The notes: generated from the letters alone by a model not told the origin. 64,000 bases of DNA from Mesobacillus harenae (GCF_013343715.1 NZ_JABUNR010000009.1:124001-188000); one strand, 5' to 3'; positions 34,271 through 43,331 are shown, counted from the stretch's first letter. A program made the numbers and translations.

Positions 34271-35269
34271 ATGAAGGAACACAATATAAAATTAACATCA
34301 GCAGAATTGGGAAGTTTATGGGCATCCTATATGGCCGAAAGTGCCGCGCTTCCGCTCCTCAAATATTTTAACCGTATTGTCAAAGATCTTGAAATTAAAT
34401 CTATAGTAGAATACGCATTAGATAAATCTGCTGAACACTTAACAACACTTTCCGGTGTTTTTTCAGATGAAAAATTTGATACACCGATCGGTTTTTCTGA
34501 TGAAGATGTTGATATAAAAGCACCTAGGCTATACTCCGATACTTATATGCTCTATTTCCTGCGAAACTTAGGTAAAAACGGAATCTCTGCCAACGGGATG
34601 GCCTTATCCATGTCAGCAAGAAAAGATATTAAAGATTTATATAACCATTTTTTAAATGAATCTGTAAGAATCGAAAATGAAACCACGGAGATCATGCTTT
34701 CAAAGGGTGTTTACATCCGTCCGCCTTATATGGATTCTTATCATGCAGATATTGTGGAGAATGCAGGGTTCTTGAGGGGATGGTTTGGGGAAAGAAGGCC
34801 TCTAACTGCTGCTGAGATTACTCATATCTTCTTGAATTTTACTAATAATTCCTTTGGGAAGGCCTTATTGACTGGGTTTGCTCAGACAGCAAAGTCAGAA
34901 GAACTGCGGAACTATTTTGTAAGAGGAATTGAACTATCACGTACTATCATGGACTCCTTTCACCGCATTTTGGAAGAATGTTCACTTCCTTCTCCAGAGT
35001 CATGGGATGCTGGGATCAGTGAGTCGACAACAGCTCCTTTTTCAGATAAGCTGATGCTCTTTTACACTGTTGAGTTAAATGCGATTGGCATAGGCAATAT
35101 AGGAGGCTCACTCGCGTTAAGCATGAGGCGTGATCTATCAGCTAAATACATCAAAATGATAAAAGACATCGGACTCTACGCCGAAGACGGAGCCAATCTG
35201 CTAATAAAAAACAACTGGTTCGAACGCCCGCCCCAAGCCATCGACCGAGAATACCTAACAAAAAGGTGA
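34271..35269 (+). CDS. DUF3231 family protein (two DUF3231 domains)
   Basis: A 332-residue protein made of two related ~160-residue halves. The first starts KLTSAELGSLWASYMAESAALPLLKYF; the second has LTAAEITHIFLNFTNNSFGKALLTGF. Both end in matching segments (ISANGMALSMSARKDI and GIGNIGGSLALSMRRDL), then RPP (YIRPPYMD, FERPPQAID). This four-helix, possibly ferritin-like pair is common in Bacillaceae with unknown role. The ATG follows CAGGAGG. The stop codon TGA is formed by the first bases of the dispersed repeat (AAAAGGTGACAGG). Confidence 0.85.
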   Translation: MKEHNIKLTSAELGSLWASYMAESAALPLLKYFNRIVKDLEIKSIVEYALDKSAEHLTTLSGVFSDEKFDTPIGFSDEDVDIKAPRLYSDTYMLYFLRNLGKNGISANGMALSMSARKDIKDLYNHFLNESVRIENETTEIMLSKGVYIRPPYMDSYHADIVENAGFLRGWFGERRPLTAAEITHIFLNFTNNSFGKALLTGFAQTAKSEELRNYFVRGIELSRTIMDSFHRILEECSLPSPESWDAGISESTTAPFSDKLMLFYTVELNAIGIGNIGGSLALSMRRDLSAKYIKMIKDIGLYAEDGANLLIKNNWFERPPQAIDREYLTKR

Positions 35270-35408
35270 CAGGCACGTTCCATTTAATTTCCATTAGCGT
35301 TTTTTTTAAAGCCCGTGATTGTATTCACGGGCTTTTAGCCAATCAAGCCGCAGTAGGATTCTCTGTATTCACGGCCTGTTTTCCAGGAAAAGGATGGTGC
35401 CTGTCACC
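35265..35408. repeat. 144-bp element with terminal inverted repeats (MITE/BIME-like)
   Basis: Left end GGTGACAGGCAC (35265-35276) and right end GGTGCCTGTCACC (35396-35408) are inverted copies. Its first 31 bp match those of the 145-bp element at 49035-49179 at all but two or three positions, including CCATTTAATTTCCATT. It fills the whole gap between two convergent genes and overlaps both stop codons. It also contains a bidirectional terminator. Confidence 0.75.
35302..35336. terminator. bidirectional Rho-independent terminator inside the repeat element
   Basis: AAAGCCCGTGA pairs with TCACGGGCTTT over a 6-nt loop, with T/A tracts on both sides, between convergent genes. Confidence 0.85.
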
Positions 35409-36096
35409 TGTTGCTAAGGTTATTAAGTAGTTTAAAGAGGACAGATTCTATTTCTTTAATATTTTTATTTTGGTTAACCCAATCATTTGGATTTTGAACA
35501 TAGCTGCCCGGGGCAATTTCAGGTCCAAACATTTCTGAAAGCTTATTTATGCTATCTTCAGTAAACTCCGGATGGAATTGAACTCCAATAACTCGTTCTC
35601 CAAAAGAAAACGCTTGGTTTAGGCATCCTTTTGTTGAAGCTAGTCGGAGAGCACCTTTAGGCAGATCAAAGGTGTCTCCGTGGAAAATAAAAGAAAAAAA
35701 AGTGTTAGGAATACCATTAAAAAAAGGTGAATTTCTGGCCTCCTTCGTCAATTCTATCGGCCACCAGCCAATTTCCTGGTGACTGTGGGGGTACACCTTA
35801 CTTCCTAATACATCCGCTAATAGCTGTGCTCCTAAACAAATTCCTAACACCCATTTATTATGGTCTATTGCCTCTTTTACAAATTTCTTCTCAGCAACCA
35901 GCCACGAGAATTCATTTTCCTCATAAGATCCCATTCTTCCGCCTAATATTATTAAAAGATCAAATTCATTTAGATGAGGAAACATTTCGTTTCCATAGGC
36001 CCGGGTCAGTGAAATCGAGTGACTCTTTTTAGAGGCCCATTTTCCGATTAAACCTAACTCTGCAAGTGGATCATTTTGAATATAGTGTATTTTCAT
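35404..36096 (-). CDS. class I glutamine amidotransferase (possible gamma-glutamyl hydrolase)
   Basis: A 230-residue class I amidotransferase fold. The nucleophile elbow is GICLGAQLLADV (Cys near 83), and the His and Glu of the triad are in GVQFHPEFTED (near 171-173), so it should be active. It has no synthase domain. As the last gene after a glutamine-synthetase-like ligase it may act like PuuD, removing gamma-glutamate from a glutamylated product, although its sequence looks more like stand-alone GMP-synthase-type GATases. Its TGA stop is formed within the dispersed repeat (AACAGGTGACAGG on the minus strand). Fifth gene of the sigma-54 operon. Confidence 0.82.
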   Translation of the reverse strand: MKIHYIQNDPLAELGLIGKWASKKSHSISLTRAYGNEMFPHLNEFDLLIILGGRMGSYEENEFSWLVAEKKFVKEAIDHNKWVLGICLGAQLLADVLGSKVYPHSHQEIGWWPIELTKEARNSPFFNGIPNTFFSFIFHGDTFDLPKGALRLASTKGCLNQAFSFGERVIGVQFHPEFTEDSINKLSEMFGPEIAPGSYVQNPNDWVNQNKNIKEIESVLFKLLNNLSNR

Positions 36097-36141
36097 TCGT
36101 CCTATCTCCCACCGATAAACTGCTTTCGTTTTGGATATTGA

Positions 36142-37488
36142 CTAAAACCTGGATGAAAAGAGATTTCTCTCCCATTCGCTTACATAACGTGAATACTTAT
36201 CCCATTCGTTCCTTTTAATTTTAATGAATTCTTCCCAGATACTCCTGCCAATCGTTTGTGCAAGAACCGAATCTGTTGAAAGACAATCAATTGCTTCATC
36301 TAAACTTCTTGGAATTAAACTAATAGAACGTTCGTTAAGTTTTAACTCACTTGCAGTGCTAACGTCAAAATCGACAGGCTCACCTGGTTCAATATGGTTC
36401 TGAATACCCCTAAGACCCGCTGCTACCAAGCATGCTGCAAGTAAATATGGGTTACATGTACCATCCGCCCCCCTGTACTCAAATCTCCTTGCCCTTCTTT
36501 TCTCAGGAATTCTTATTAAAACGGACCGATTTCCAGAACCGTAACAGACGTGAGCAGGAGCCCAAGACCCCGGTTGAAGTCTTTTATATGAGTTTATACT
36601 TGGAGCTCCAATTGCAATGAGTGAAGATCCATGCTTTAAAAGCCCTCCGATAAAATGGTAAGCCTTCTCTGACATATCAAGCCCTCGTTGATCAGTGGTA
36701 TCCTCAAATAAATTCTCTCCAGCCTCATCGTACAAACTTATATGAACATGGAGGCCACTTCCTGAAAGGTTTTGAAAAGGTTTCGGCATAAGTGTACCTA
36801 CCAGACCTTTATCCCGAGAGATCTGCTTAAATAAATGCATAAAAGTTACCTGATCATCTGCTGCCTTAAGGGCATTGGTATATTTCAAATTGATTTCAAG
36901 CTGTCCTGGTCCATATTCACTGGATATTTGCTCAGTACTGACGCCCATTGCCTCTAATGAATAAACAAATTCTTGAACAAAATCTTCTTGAATATCTGTG
37001 CCATCAATTGAAAAGCAATGGCTTTTATCAGCAGGAACTAAATTTCCATCTACATCCTTAAGTAAGTACGCCTCCTGCTCAAATGCCATATTCATTTTGC
37101 CTCCAAGAAGGCTTTCTACTTCCTCGAGTAGCCGTTTAAGAGCATTTCGCGGACATCCATGCCATGGTTCTCCATTAATGTCTACTAAGTCACATAACAT
37201 TCTAGCGGTATTTTTCCTATACGGGAGGATGGCAAATGTTGCTGGGTCAGGAACAGCGAAAAAATCACCGTCGTTCGGTCCATATGATGGATTTGGTATA
37301 TATTCGTCAAAAACATCAAAACTCATAATAGCTGTACTGAAATTAATCCCTTTTTCCATAGCGGCTGGTAATTGTGAAGGACGAATTGTCCTTCCACGTG
37401 TAACGCCTGCATAATCGAGAAATTCCATCCTAATAAATTCCACTTTCTCTTCATCCACAGTTTTAAGCACACTAGATTTTGTAAACAT
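36142..37488 (-). CDS. glutamine synthetase family gamma-glutamyl-amine ligase (PuuA/FluG/IpuC-type)
   Basis: A 448-residue type I glutamine-synthetase fold. The beta-grasp part starts VEFIRMEFLDYAGVTRGRTI, and the catalytic part shows AFEQEAYLL (metal Glu), SEYGPGQLEIN, GSGLHVHISLYD, SGNRSVLIRIP and RFEYRGADGTCNPYLLAA. The normal B. subtilis-type GS has different signature residues and a glnR partner; this copy sits with an amidohydrolase, permease and amidotransferase, so joining glutamate to an amine is more likely than ammonia assimilation. ATG at 37488 overlaps the M20 gene by 17 bp and has GAAGGAG. Confidence 0.86.
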   Translation of the reverse strand: MFTKSSVLKTVDEEKVEFIRMEFLDYAGVTRGRTIRPSQLPAAMEKGINFSTAIMSFDVFDEYIPNPSYGPNDGDFFAVPDPATFAILPYRKNTARMLCDLVDINGEPWHGCPRNALKRLLEEVESLLGGKMNMAFEQEAYLLKDVDGNLVPADKSHCFSIDGTDIQEDFVQEFVYSLEAMGVSTEQISSEYGPGQLEINLKYTNALKAADDQVTFMHLFKQISRDKGLVGTLMPKPFQNLSGSGLHVHISLYDEAGENLFEDTTDQRGLDMSEKAYHFIGGLLKHGSSLIAIGAPSINSYKRLQPGSWAPAHVCYGSGNRSVLIRIPEKRRARRFEYRGADGTCNPYLLAACLVAAGLRGIQNHIEPGEPVDFDVSTASELKLNERSISLIPRSLDEAIDCLSTDSVLAQTIGRSIWEEFIKIKRNEWDKYSRYVSEWERNLFSSRF

Positions 37489-38686
37489 GGTTGTGACACT
37501 CCTTCTGCAGTCGGTTTAAAACAGTATAAGTTAGTAAGTTAACCCCTATGGGAATAATAGAGTCATCAAAATTAAATTGTGGGTGGTGTAGGTCATACGT
37601 TGTTTGCTCTCCCTGGGCAGTTCCAAGCCTGAAATAGGTGCTTGGAACTTTTTCTGCAAAGGCACCGAAATCATCTGCTCCCATAGAAGGTTCCTTTAGC
37701 TGAACAACAGATTCCCTTCCGAAAAGCTCCACTGAACTCTTTTCAATAGCCTTGGTTACCCACTCAGAATTAATTACAGGCGAATGACTCTCTTTATAAT
37801 GGACTTGCGCTTTCCCTCCGAATGACTGTGTTATATTTTGAACGATATTTATCAATTGAGCCTTAATCCGTTCTCTAGTTTCATATGTAACAGCCCGGGT
37901 TGTTCCCTCAAGCGTTACACGTTCTGCCACAACATTGTTGGCTGTTCCCCCAGCTATCTTCCCTATATGAATAACGACAGGTTCAACAGGGTTGTTAAAT
38001 TTCGTTACTATCGCTGGAATCGCTTGAAGAACTTGAGCACTTATTGCAATAGCGTCAATTGCCTGATGCGGTCTGGCACTATGCCCACCCATTCCCTCAA
38101 TTTCAATTATAAAATCATCACAGGAGGCAGTTATGGCCCCGTATCTAATCCCGATTGTTCCGTGTGGCAGATGGGGCCATAAATGAAGGGCCAACATCGC
38201 GTCTAAATTGGGATTATCTAAAACTCCTTGCTCGATCAGTTTCGCAGCTGCACCGTCTGCTTCTTCCCCCGGCTGGAAAATACACCGCACTCGCCCATTC
38301 AAATTTTTTCTTTGATTATAAAGCTGGTACACTGTTCCGAGTAATATTGCCGTATGTCCATCATGGCCGCACCCATGCATAATTCCTGGATGGCAAGAAG
38401 CAAATGGGAGCCCAGTTTTTTCTTGGATCGGCAGTGCATCGATGTCTGCTCTAATCCCTATATGAGGTCCACTCCCCATTTCTCCTATAATATCTACGAC
38501 AATTCCTGTCTCACAAATTCGATTAAAAGGAATCCCCCATTCACTCAAACATTTACCAATATATTCTGACGTTTTGAATTCCTCAAAAGAAAGTTCAGGA
38601 TATTTATGAAGATGTTTTCGTATCTCAAGGAGTTTTGCTTTCAGCTCACTCTTTACTTGGATTTCTATTGGGTTGATTAAACTCAA
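37472..38686 (-). CDS. M20 family metallo-amidohydrolase
   Basis: A 404-residue M20D amidohydrolase (hippurate hydrolase / N-acyl-amino-acid deacylase type). Metal ligands: MHGCGHDGHTA (Cys/His), PGEEADGA (Glu-Glu), LHLWPHLP (His), and near the end LHHPQF (His). The dimerisation domain (about 190-300) includes IEGMGGHSARPHQAIDAI. It cleaves amide bonds of N-acylated amino acids or related compounds. In this operon it could release an amine or a glutamyl group from a conjugate. Start is TTG 38686 with AAAAAGGAGG. It overlaps the GS-like gene, so the two are coupled. Confidence 0.88.
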   Translation of the reverse strand: MSLINPIEIQVKSELKAKLLEIRKHLHKYPELSFEEFKTSEYIGKCLSEWGIPFNRICETGIVVDIIGEMGSGPHIGIRADIDALPIQEKTGLPFASCHPGIMHGCGHDGHTAILLGTVYQLYNQRKNLNGRVRCIFQPGEEADGAAAKLIEQGVLDNPNLDAMLALHLWPHLPHGTIGIRYGAITASCDDFIIEIEGMGGHSARPHQAIDAIAISAQVLQAIPAIVTKFNNPVEPVVIHIGKIAGGTANNVVAERVTLEGTTRAVTYETRERIKAQLINIVQNITQSFGGKAQVHYKESHSPVINSEWVTKAIEKSSVELFGRESVVQLKEPSMGADDFGAFAEKVPSTYFRLGTAQGEQTTYDLHHPQFNFDDSIIPIGVNLLTYTVLNRLQKECHNHVYKI

Positions 38687-38721
38687 AGAACAATGCCTCC
38701 TTTTTAAAGTAATGAATTATA

Positions 38722-40086
38722 TTACAGTTGTGTATCTTTACCGGATGACTGCGAAATTTCCTTATTCCTATTAAATATTCTGAATAGAACGTAAAGACCG
38801 ATCATCCATATTGCACCTCTAACAAGAGTCATTGGAGAGCCTACAAAAGTACCATAGAATACTATTCCAATACCAATTAATCCTAATATTGGAAAAAGCG
38901 GATAAAGAGGCTGATTCCATGGCAGGCTTAGGACTTCCTGAAGATTGTTTTTTCGATAGAGAATCCCAGCAATCAATGCTAAAGTCCAGGATACTAGCCA
39001 AGCAAGCACAAGTTGTGTAGAAAGCTCTACATATAAGAAATCAGGATTTACTGATCCCAAGATCACTAATCCAACTGAGATAGCCCAAACAGTGATAATT
39101 CCGTACACTGGAGTACCAGTTTTAGGATGGATATATCCCAAGAAGGCAGGCAAATAACCACTTCTGGCTTGAGCATAAAGAATACGGGAAGCAGCATATA
39201 ATGTTCCCATTAGAATACAAGTAGCGGCCGCTATCCAAGCTGTCATATTCATTACATAAGCTCCAGCAATTCCAAAGATTATTCCAGCTGCCTCAGTGAA
39301 AGGTGAACTATCCATCGTAATTTGATCCCATGGAATGAGACCTTGCAAAACAATTTGTGCAGCTGAATATAAAATTAAAAATGTTACACTTGACCAAATC
39401 AACGCCTTTGGCAAGTCCTTTGGATTTTTAACTTCACCTCCGGCAGTTGCTAATGTAACTGCTCCTAAATAAGCATAAGTGCCCAGTGGGACAGCAGCCC
39501 AAAACCCATCAATCCCGTGTGGTAAAAAAGGTGTAAAATTATTAAAGTCAATATCTTTAAATCCGATTATTGAGAAAAGTGCCATCACAAGAGTCATGAT
39601 AACAACCAATAATAGCTGAGTTTTAGCTGTTATTTCTGCTCCAAGTATATTTAATAAGGCAAAAATAGAAATGAAGATTACTGCAAACAATACTGGCCAA
39701 AAATCTCCCTCTAGACCTGGAAAGAACCACATCGTTATTGATCCCAATGCAAGACCAACACTCCCGCCTGCGATTACCCATCCTGCAGCAAAAGTGAAAC
39801 CGGCCAAGAAGCCCCACCATCTACCCATGAAACGTTCCACCCATAAAGACATTGCCCCAGCACTAGGCATACCTACGGCTAACTCCGCGAGTGCAACCAT
39901 TAAAAATAACTGAGAAAGCCCTGCTACTCCATAGGCCAAAATCGCACCAGGTCCAGCGATAGCAATTCCCTGTCCCATTAGCAGGAAGATCCCATCTCCA
40001 ATAACAGCTCCAACTCCTAATGCCCAAATGTGCCAATAACCTAGCTTTCTCTGAGGCTCAAGCCCTAACTGGTTAACTTTACTCAT
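38722..40086 (-). CDS. APC-superfamily amino acid/amine permease
   Basis: A 454-residue transporter with about 12 hydrophobic segments. The first helix motif GVGAVIGDGIFLLMGQGIAIAGPGAIL matches the G-x-G-I-x-G helix break of APC transporters. It probably imports the substrate of this catabolic operon. ATG at 40086 follows GAGGGGGAGAAGGT and is chosen over an upstream ATG that would overlap the amidohydrolase. It lies 13 bp after that gene. Substrate is not readable, but amines, amino acids and gamma-glutamyl compounds are usual for relatives beside GS-like genes. Confidence 0.88.
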   Translation of the reverse strand: MSKVNQLGLEPQRKLGYWHIWALGVGAVIGDGIFLLMGQGIAIAGPGAILAYGVAGLSQLFLMVALAELAVGMPSAGAMSLWVERFMGRWWGFLAGFTFAAGWVIAGGSVGLALGSITMWFFPGLEGDFWPVLFAVIFISIFALLNILGAEITAKTQLLLVVIMTLVMALFSIIGFKDIDFNNFTPFLPHGIDGFWAAVPLGTYAYLGAVTLATAGGEVKNPKDLPKALIWSSVTFLILYSAAQIVLQGLIPWDQITMDSSPFTEAAGIIFGIAGAYVMNMTAWIAAATCILMGTLYAASRILYAQARSGYLPAFLGYIHPKTGTPVYGIITVWAISVGLVILGSVNPDFLYVELSTQLVLAWLVSWTLALIAGILYRKNNLQEVLSLPWNQPLYPLFPILGLIGIGIVFYGTFVGSPMTLVRGAIWMIGLYVLFRIFNRNKEISQSSGKDTQL

Positions 40087-40099
40087 ACCTTCTCCCCCT

Positions 40100-41254
40100 C
40101 TATAAATGTTCCTGATAAACATTTTCAAAATTGCGATAAAGTGCCATTTCTCCAATAGCACGTGCCATCTCTAAATCCATATATTCTGATTTAACCCAGG
40201 AACTTAGAACATCTTCAAAACATTCCTTGAATAAGTGCACACCAAGCCAGTTCATTTCTGGCATAGTAAAAGCATCTGATCCATACATTACCTTATCAAA
40301 TGGCGCAAATTCGTAGACTTGAGACAAGATTCGCTTGACCCCATGCCCACTAAAAGGGTTTTGTAATGAAATATCCATATATACATTTGGCAGTATGCTG
40401 ACTATGAAGGCTGCTTCTTCCACCCACGGATATCCTCCATGTACAAGGTGAACCTTAGTGTCTTGGTATTTTTTATCCCGAAGCATATCCAACAAGAAAC
40501 TAGGACTAGCTTTCGGAAGGACCACTTCCCCATCTCCAATACCAGTATGAATATGCATCACTTTGTTTGCTGTTGTGCATTCCTCCATCGCTATATGCAG
40601 ACAATAATCTCTCAGCATCTTCACTTTTGATCTATCATCCACTTTAAATTCCTCGTACTGCATAGAAGCACCTTGGTTATCCATTGGCATAATATCCAGC
40701 CCGCTTCGATAGGCAATAATGGATTTTAGCCCTACCACTCCTTCTCTTTTTAGAGCAAGCTTGAGATCTAATCGGTATTGATCTATGAACTCACCAAAGT
40801 TTTCGGATTCTTTGGCCAAACGAATCATTACTGGCTCGATACGATAAATCTCCCAAATCCTCGCACCACATAATTCCGCATATTCCTGTTTTTTCAGCAT
40901 GGGTGTTGGATAACCAAAATCAGCCACTACTCCTGTTAAATTTGCATCCTGAAAAAGGTTTTTTGTGTACTTTTGAAAATCCTTAGCTCTCTCGTTTCGA
41001 TGTTCAACTACAGCTTCAAGGCTTGGTTTGCATGATAAATACTTTGCTAAACGCTGAATTAGGATTTGGACCCACATATTGCTCCCTGGATAGGGTTGGT
41101 TGTTTACCAGCCTGTAGTTGGCGGGAATTTTATTTGGAATCACTGCGAGAGATAGTTTTTTCACGAACTCTTCCTGGGTGTATGGTTCAGGATTAGCTAC
41201 GTATGGATGAGCATGGACATCAATAGCTTGGCAGTCTTGTAATGAAACCTTCAT
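40100..41254 (-). CDS. amidohydrolase family protein, like the N-terminal domain of FluG
   Basis: A 384-residue TIM-barrel metal-dependent hydrolase. Metal motif AIDVHAHPYV (H-x-H), then MHIHTGIGDGEV, VHLVHGGYPWVEEAA and VMYGSDAFTMPEMNWLG (catalytic Asp). This sequence set is the one seen in fungal FluG and plant NodGS, where the same domain is fused to a glutamine synthetase; here the two are separate genes of one operon. ATG at 41254 follows AAAAAGGAGGGG. An upstream in-frame ATG at 41302 is rejected because the sigma-54 promoter lies over it. It is the first gene of the operon. Confidence 0.87.
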   Translation of the reverse strand: MKVSLQDCQAIDVHAHPYVANPEPYTQEEFVKKLSLAVIPNKIPANYRLVNNQPYPGSNMWVQILIQRLAKYLSCKPSLEAVVEHRNERAKDFQKYTKNLFQDANLTGVVADFGYPTPMLKKQEYAELCGARIWEIYRIEPVMIRLAKESENFGEFIDQYRLDLKLALKREGVVGLKSIIAYRSGLDIMPMDNQGASMQYEEFKVDDRSKVKMLRDYCLHIAMEECTTANKVMHIHTGIGDGEVVLPKASPSFLLDMLRDKKYQDTKVHLVHGGYPWVEEAAFIVSILPNVYMDISLQNPFSGHGVKRILSQVYEFAPFDKVMYGSDAFTMPEMNWLGVHLFKECFEDVLSSWVKSEYMDLEMARAIGEMALYRNFENVYQEHL

Positions 41255-41285
41255 TTTACCCCTCCTTTTTGTTTTTTTTACAAGA

Positions 41286-41301
41286 TGCAAAAAACGTGCC
41301 A
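41286..41301 (-). promoter_or_regulatory. sigma-54 (-24/-12) promoter of the catabolic operon
   Basis: On the minus strand TGGCACGTTTTTTGCA matches the consensus TGGCAC-N5-TTGCW at every fixed base. It lies 32 bp before the ATG of the first operon gene, and a sigma-54 activator gene starts divergently 250 bp away. Confidence 0.88.
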
Positions 41302-41302
41302 A

Positions 41303-41549
41303 GTATTCAGAATTTGCCCACTGTTAAAAAAACCCTTCATTTCTAACAATTTAGGGATGAAAATATGGTTGTGAACATCACATCTTAGACAAAAATTTTT
41401 CGCTAGCAAATTTTTTTTCGTATTAAATTTGTCATATTACTTGTAGTTTTGGAAAAGAAAAACTATTATTCTTAATATAAATAAAACTTTTTGAATATTA
41501 TGAATCGGTACTGAAAAAATATTTGCTTCATATAAATTAATTTTAGGCG
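41303..41549. promoter_or_regulatory. divergent control region, possible activator binding site
   Basis: The 247 bp between the sigma-54 promoter and the activator gene are AT-rich. An inverted repeat, GACAAAAATTT (41388-41398) and AAATTTGTC (41425-41433), flanks TTCGCTAGCAAA. It lies about 90-135 bp upstream of the -24 element, the usual place for an enhancer site. The activator gene must have its own promoter here. Confidence 0.4.
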
Positions 41550-43319
41550 GTGATTGTTATTCAAACGCTATCAGAACTTCCCTTAATAAAAATATGGAAC
41601 TACTCCTTTGACTCTATGATTCTTATAGATGAGGGAGGAGCTATTCTCTCGCTTAACCGCCCTGCCACTCGACTATTTTTAGGAAGCCCTCAAGGACTAA
41701 TAGGTTCCCCCATTTATGAATTCATTCCTTCGGAGGACTTTAATAAAAGCCTTCAGAAAAAGGATATAACAGGGATATCCATTTCAATAGGAACAAAGCA
41801 GCTTATCGGAAATATTTCTTTTTTTGAAACCGAAAACTTTAAGGGATATTACTTGCTCATACTTAAAGACATCACACAAACCCAGCAGCTGAATCTACAA
41901 ATTCAAGAAATGAATAAAACTAGGCAATTATATGACGTAATCCTTGATCAGGTTAATGATGGAATATGTGTTATCGATGAACATGGATTTATCCTTTTTT
42001 ATAATCGGACCGCCGGTGAATTAGACACATTGGAACCAGATGCTGTTAAAAACAAGAGAGCACAAGACATTTGGAACTTAGAAGAGAATACTAGTACACT
42101 GCTGACCTCCTTAAAAACAGGGCGCACACTTAATCACCGGGAAACCCACTTCTCATCAAATGGTCAGGCTATTACTGTTTTGGCTCGAACCACTCCTTTA
42201 TTCCTAGGGGGACATAAAGCTGGCGCTATAGAAATTTCTAGGAATATCAGCAAGGAAAAGAAGCTGACAGAAACCATTATGGATCTTCAAAAGCAAAGTA
42301 AAAACGACTCCCTTCCTACCTCTGCCATTTCCTCGGTAAAAAATAATACGAGGTTCCGGTTTGAAAATATCATTTTTTCTAGCAGAGAAATGGGCCATAC
42401 CGTTGAACAAGCCCGCCGTTCAGCGAGGTCTAGTTCGAACATTTTAATTTCAGGTGAGACTGGAACAGGTAAGGAGTTATTTGCTCAAAGCATTCATAAT
42501 GAAAGTCCTAGAAAAAATAAACCGTTTATCGCCCAAAATTGTGCTGCTCTTCCTGAATCATTACTGGAAAGTCTCCTATTTGGAACTACTTCGGGGAGCT
42601 TCACAGGGGCCGTTGATCGACCGGGGCTGTTTGAGCAGGCACATGGGGGAACGCTTTTGCTCGATGAAATTAATTCAATGAGCACAAACCTTCAGGCAAA
42701 ATTATTACGTGTACTGCAAGAAAGGACTATTCAAAGACTTGGTTCATCAAAACTAATAGAGAATGATGTCAGAGTAATTGCTACAACAAACGAGGAACCT
42801 CTTAACGCAATTTCCAATGGTCGACTTCGGGAAGATTTATTTTATCGCTTAGGCGTCGTAAACTTGGTGATCCCTCCACTTAGATATCGTAAAGATGATA
42901 TTCGCGTATTGGTCGACCATTTTATTGCCAAACATGCTAAAGCCTTGGATGTAAATGTACACGGACTAGAAAAGGATGTTTATCAATTTTTTATGAACTA
43001 TCATTGGCCTGGAAATGTCCGTCAACTGGAACATATTATAGAAGGATGCTTAAACCTTGTTTATGAGGAAGAAGAGATTAGCTATGATCACCTCCCTTCA
43101 ATGCTGAAAAATAATATAGTACAACAGGAATTGATAGCGGATGACTTACGATCAACGAAGCAAACAGGTACCTTACCCGAGGAATTAGAGAAACTCGAGC
43201 GCAAGATGATCACCCAAACATTAAAGAATACTTTTGGTAATATTACTAAAGCCGGTGAGGAGCTTGGGATCTCTAGACAGAATCTCAATTATAAAATCAA
43301 AAAACTCCAAATCTATTAA
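41550..43319 (+). CDS. sigma-54-dependent activator with PAS domains
   Basis: A 589-residue enhancer-binding protein. Two PAS-like domains (about 5-110 and 125-235) form the sensory half. The AAA+ domain (about 275-510) has Walker A GETGTGKE, the sigma-54 contact loop as GSFTGA (usual form GAFTGA), Walker B GGTLLLDEI and the R-finger region LREDLFYRLGVV. The C-terminal Fis-type helix-turn-helix is NTFGNITKAGEELGISRQNLNYKIKKL. The start is uncertain: GTG 41550 is very close to its AGGCGG site, and ATT codons follow. It is divergent from the sigma-54 promoter that it presumably drives, and 12 bp before the aminotransferase gene. Confidence 0.9.
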   Translation: MIVIQTLSELPLIKIWNYSFDSMILIDEGGAILSLNRPATRLFLGSPQGLIGSPIYEFIPSEDFNKSLQKKDITGISISIGTKQLIGNISFFETENFKGYYLLILKDITQTQQLNLQIQEMNKTRQLYDVILDQVNDGICVIDEHGFILFYNRTAGELDTLEPDAVKNKRAQDIWNLEENTSTLLTSLKTGRTLNHRETHFSSNGQAITVLARTTPLFLGGHKAGAIEISRNISKEKKLTETIMDLQKQSKNDSLPTSAISSVKNNTRFRFENIIFSSREMGHTVEQARRSARSSSNILISGETGTGKELFAQSIHNESPRKNKPFIAQNCAALPESLLESLLFGTTSGSFTGAVDRPGLFEQAHGGTLLLDEINSMSTNLQAKLLRVLQERTIQRLGSSKLIENDVRVIATTNEEPLNAISNGRLREDLFYRLGVVNLVIPPLRYRKDDIRVLVDHFIAKHAKALDVNVHGLEKDVYQFFMNYHWPGNVRQLEHIIEGCLNLVYEEEEISYDHLPSMLKNNIVQQELIADDLRSTKQTGTLPEELEKLERKMITQTLKNTFGNITKAGEELGISRQNLNYKIKKLQIY

Positions 43320-43331
43320 GGGGGAAATGAT

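Noticed and set aside
41255-41302. Upstream start for the amidohydrolase at 41302
   Set aside because: The sigma-54 promoter lies over these codons; the ATG at 41254 has a strong ribosome binding site.
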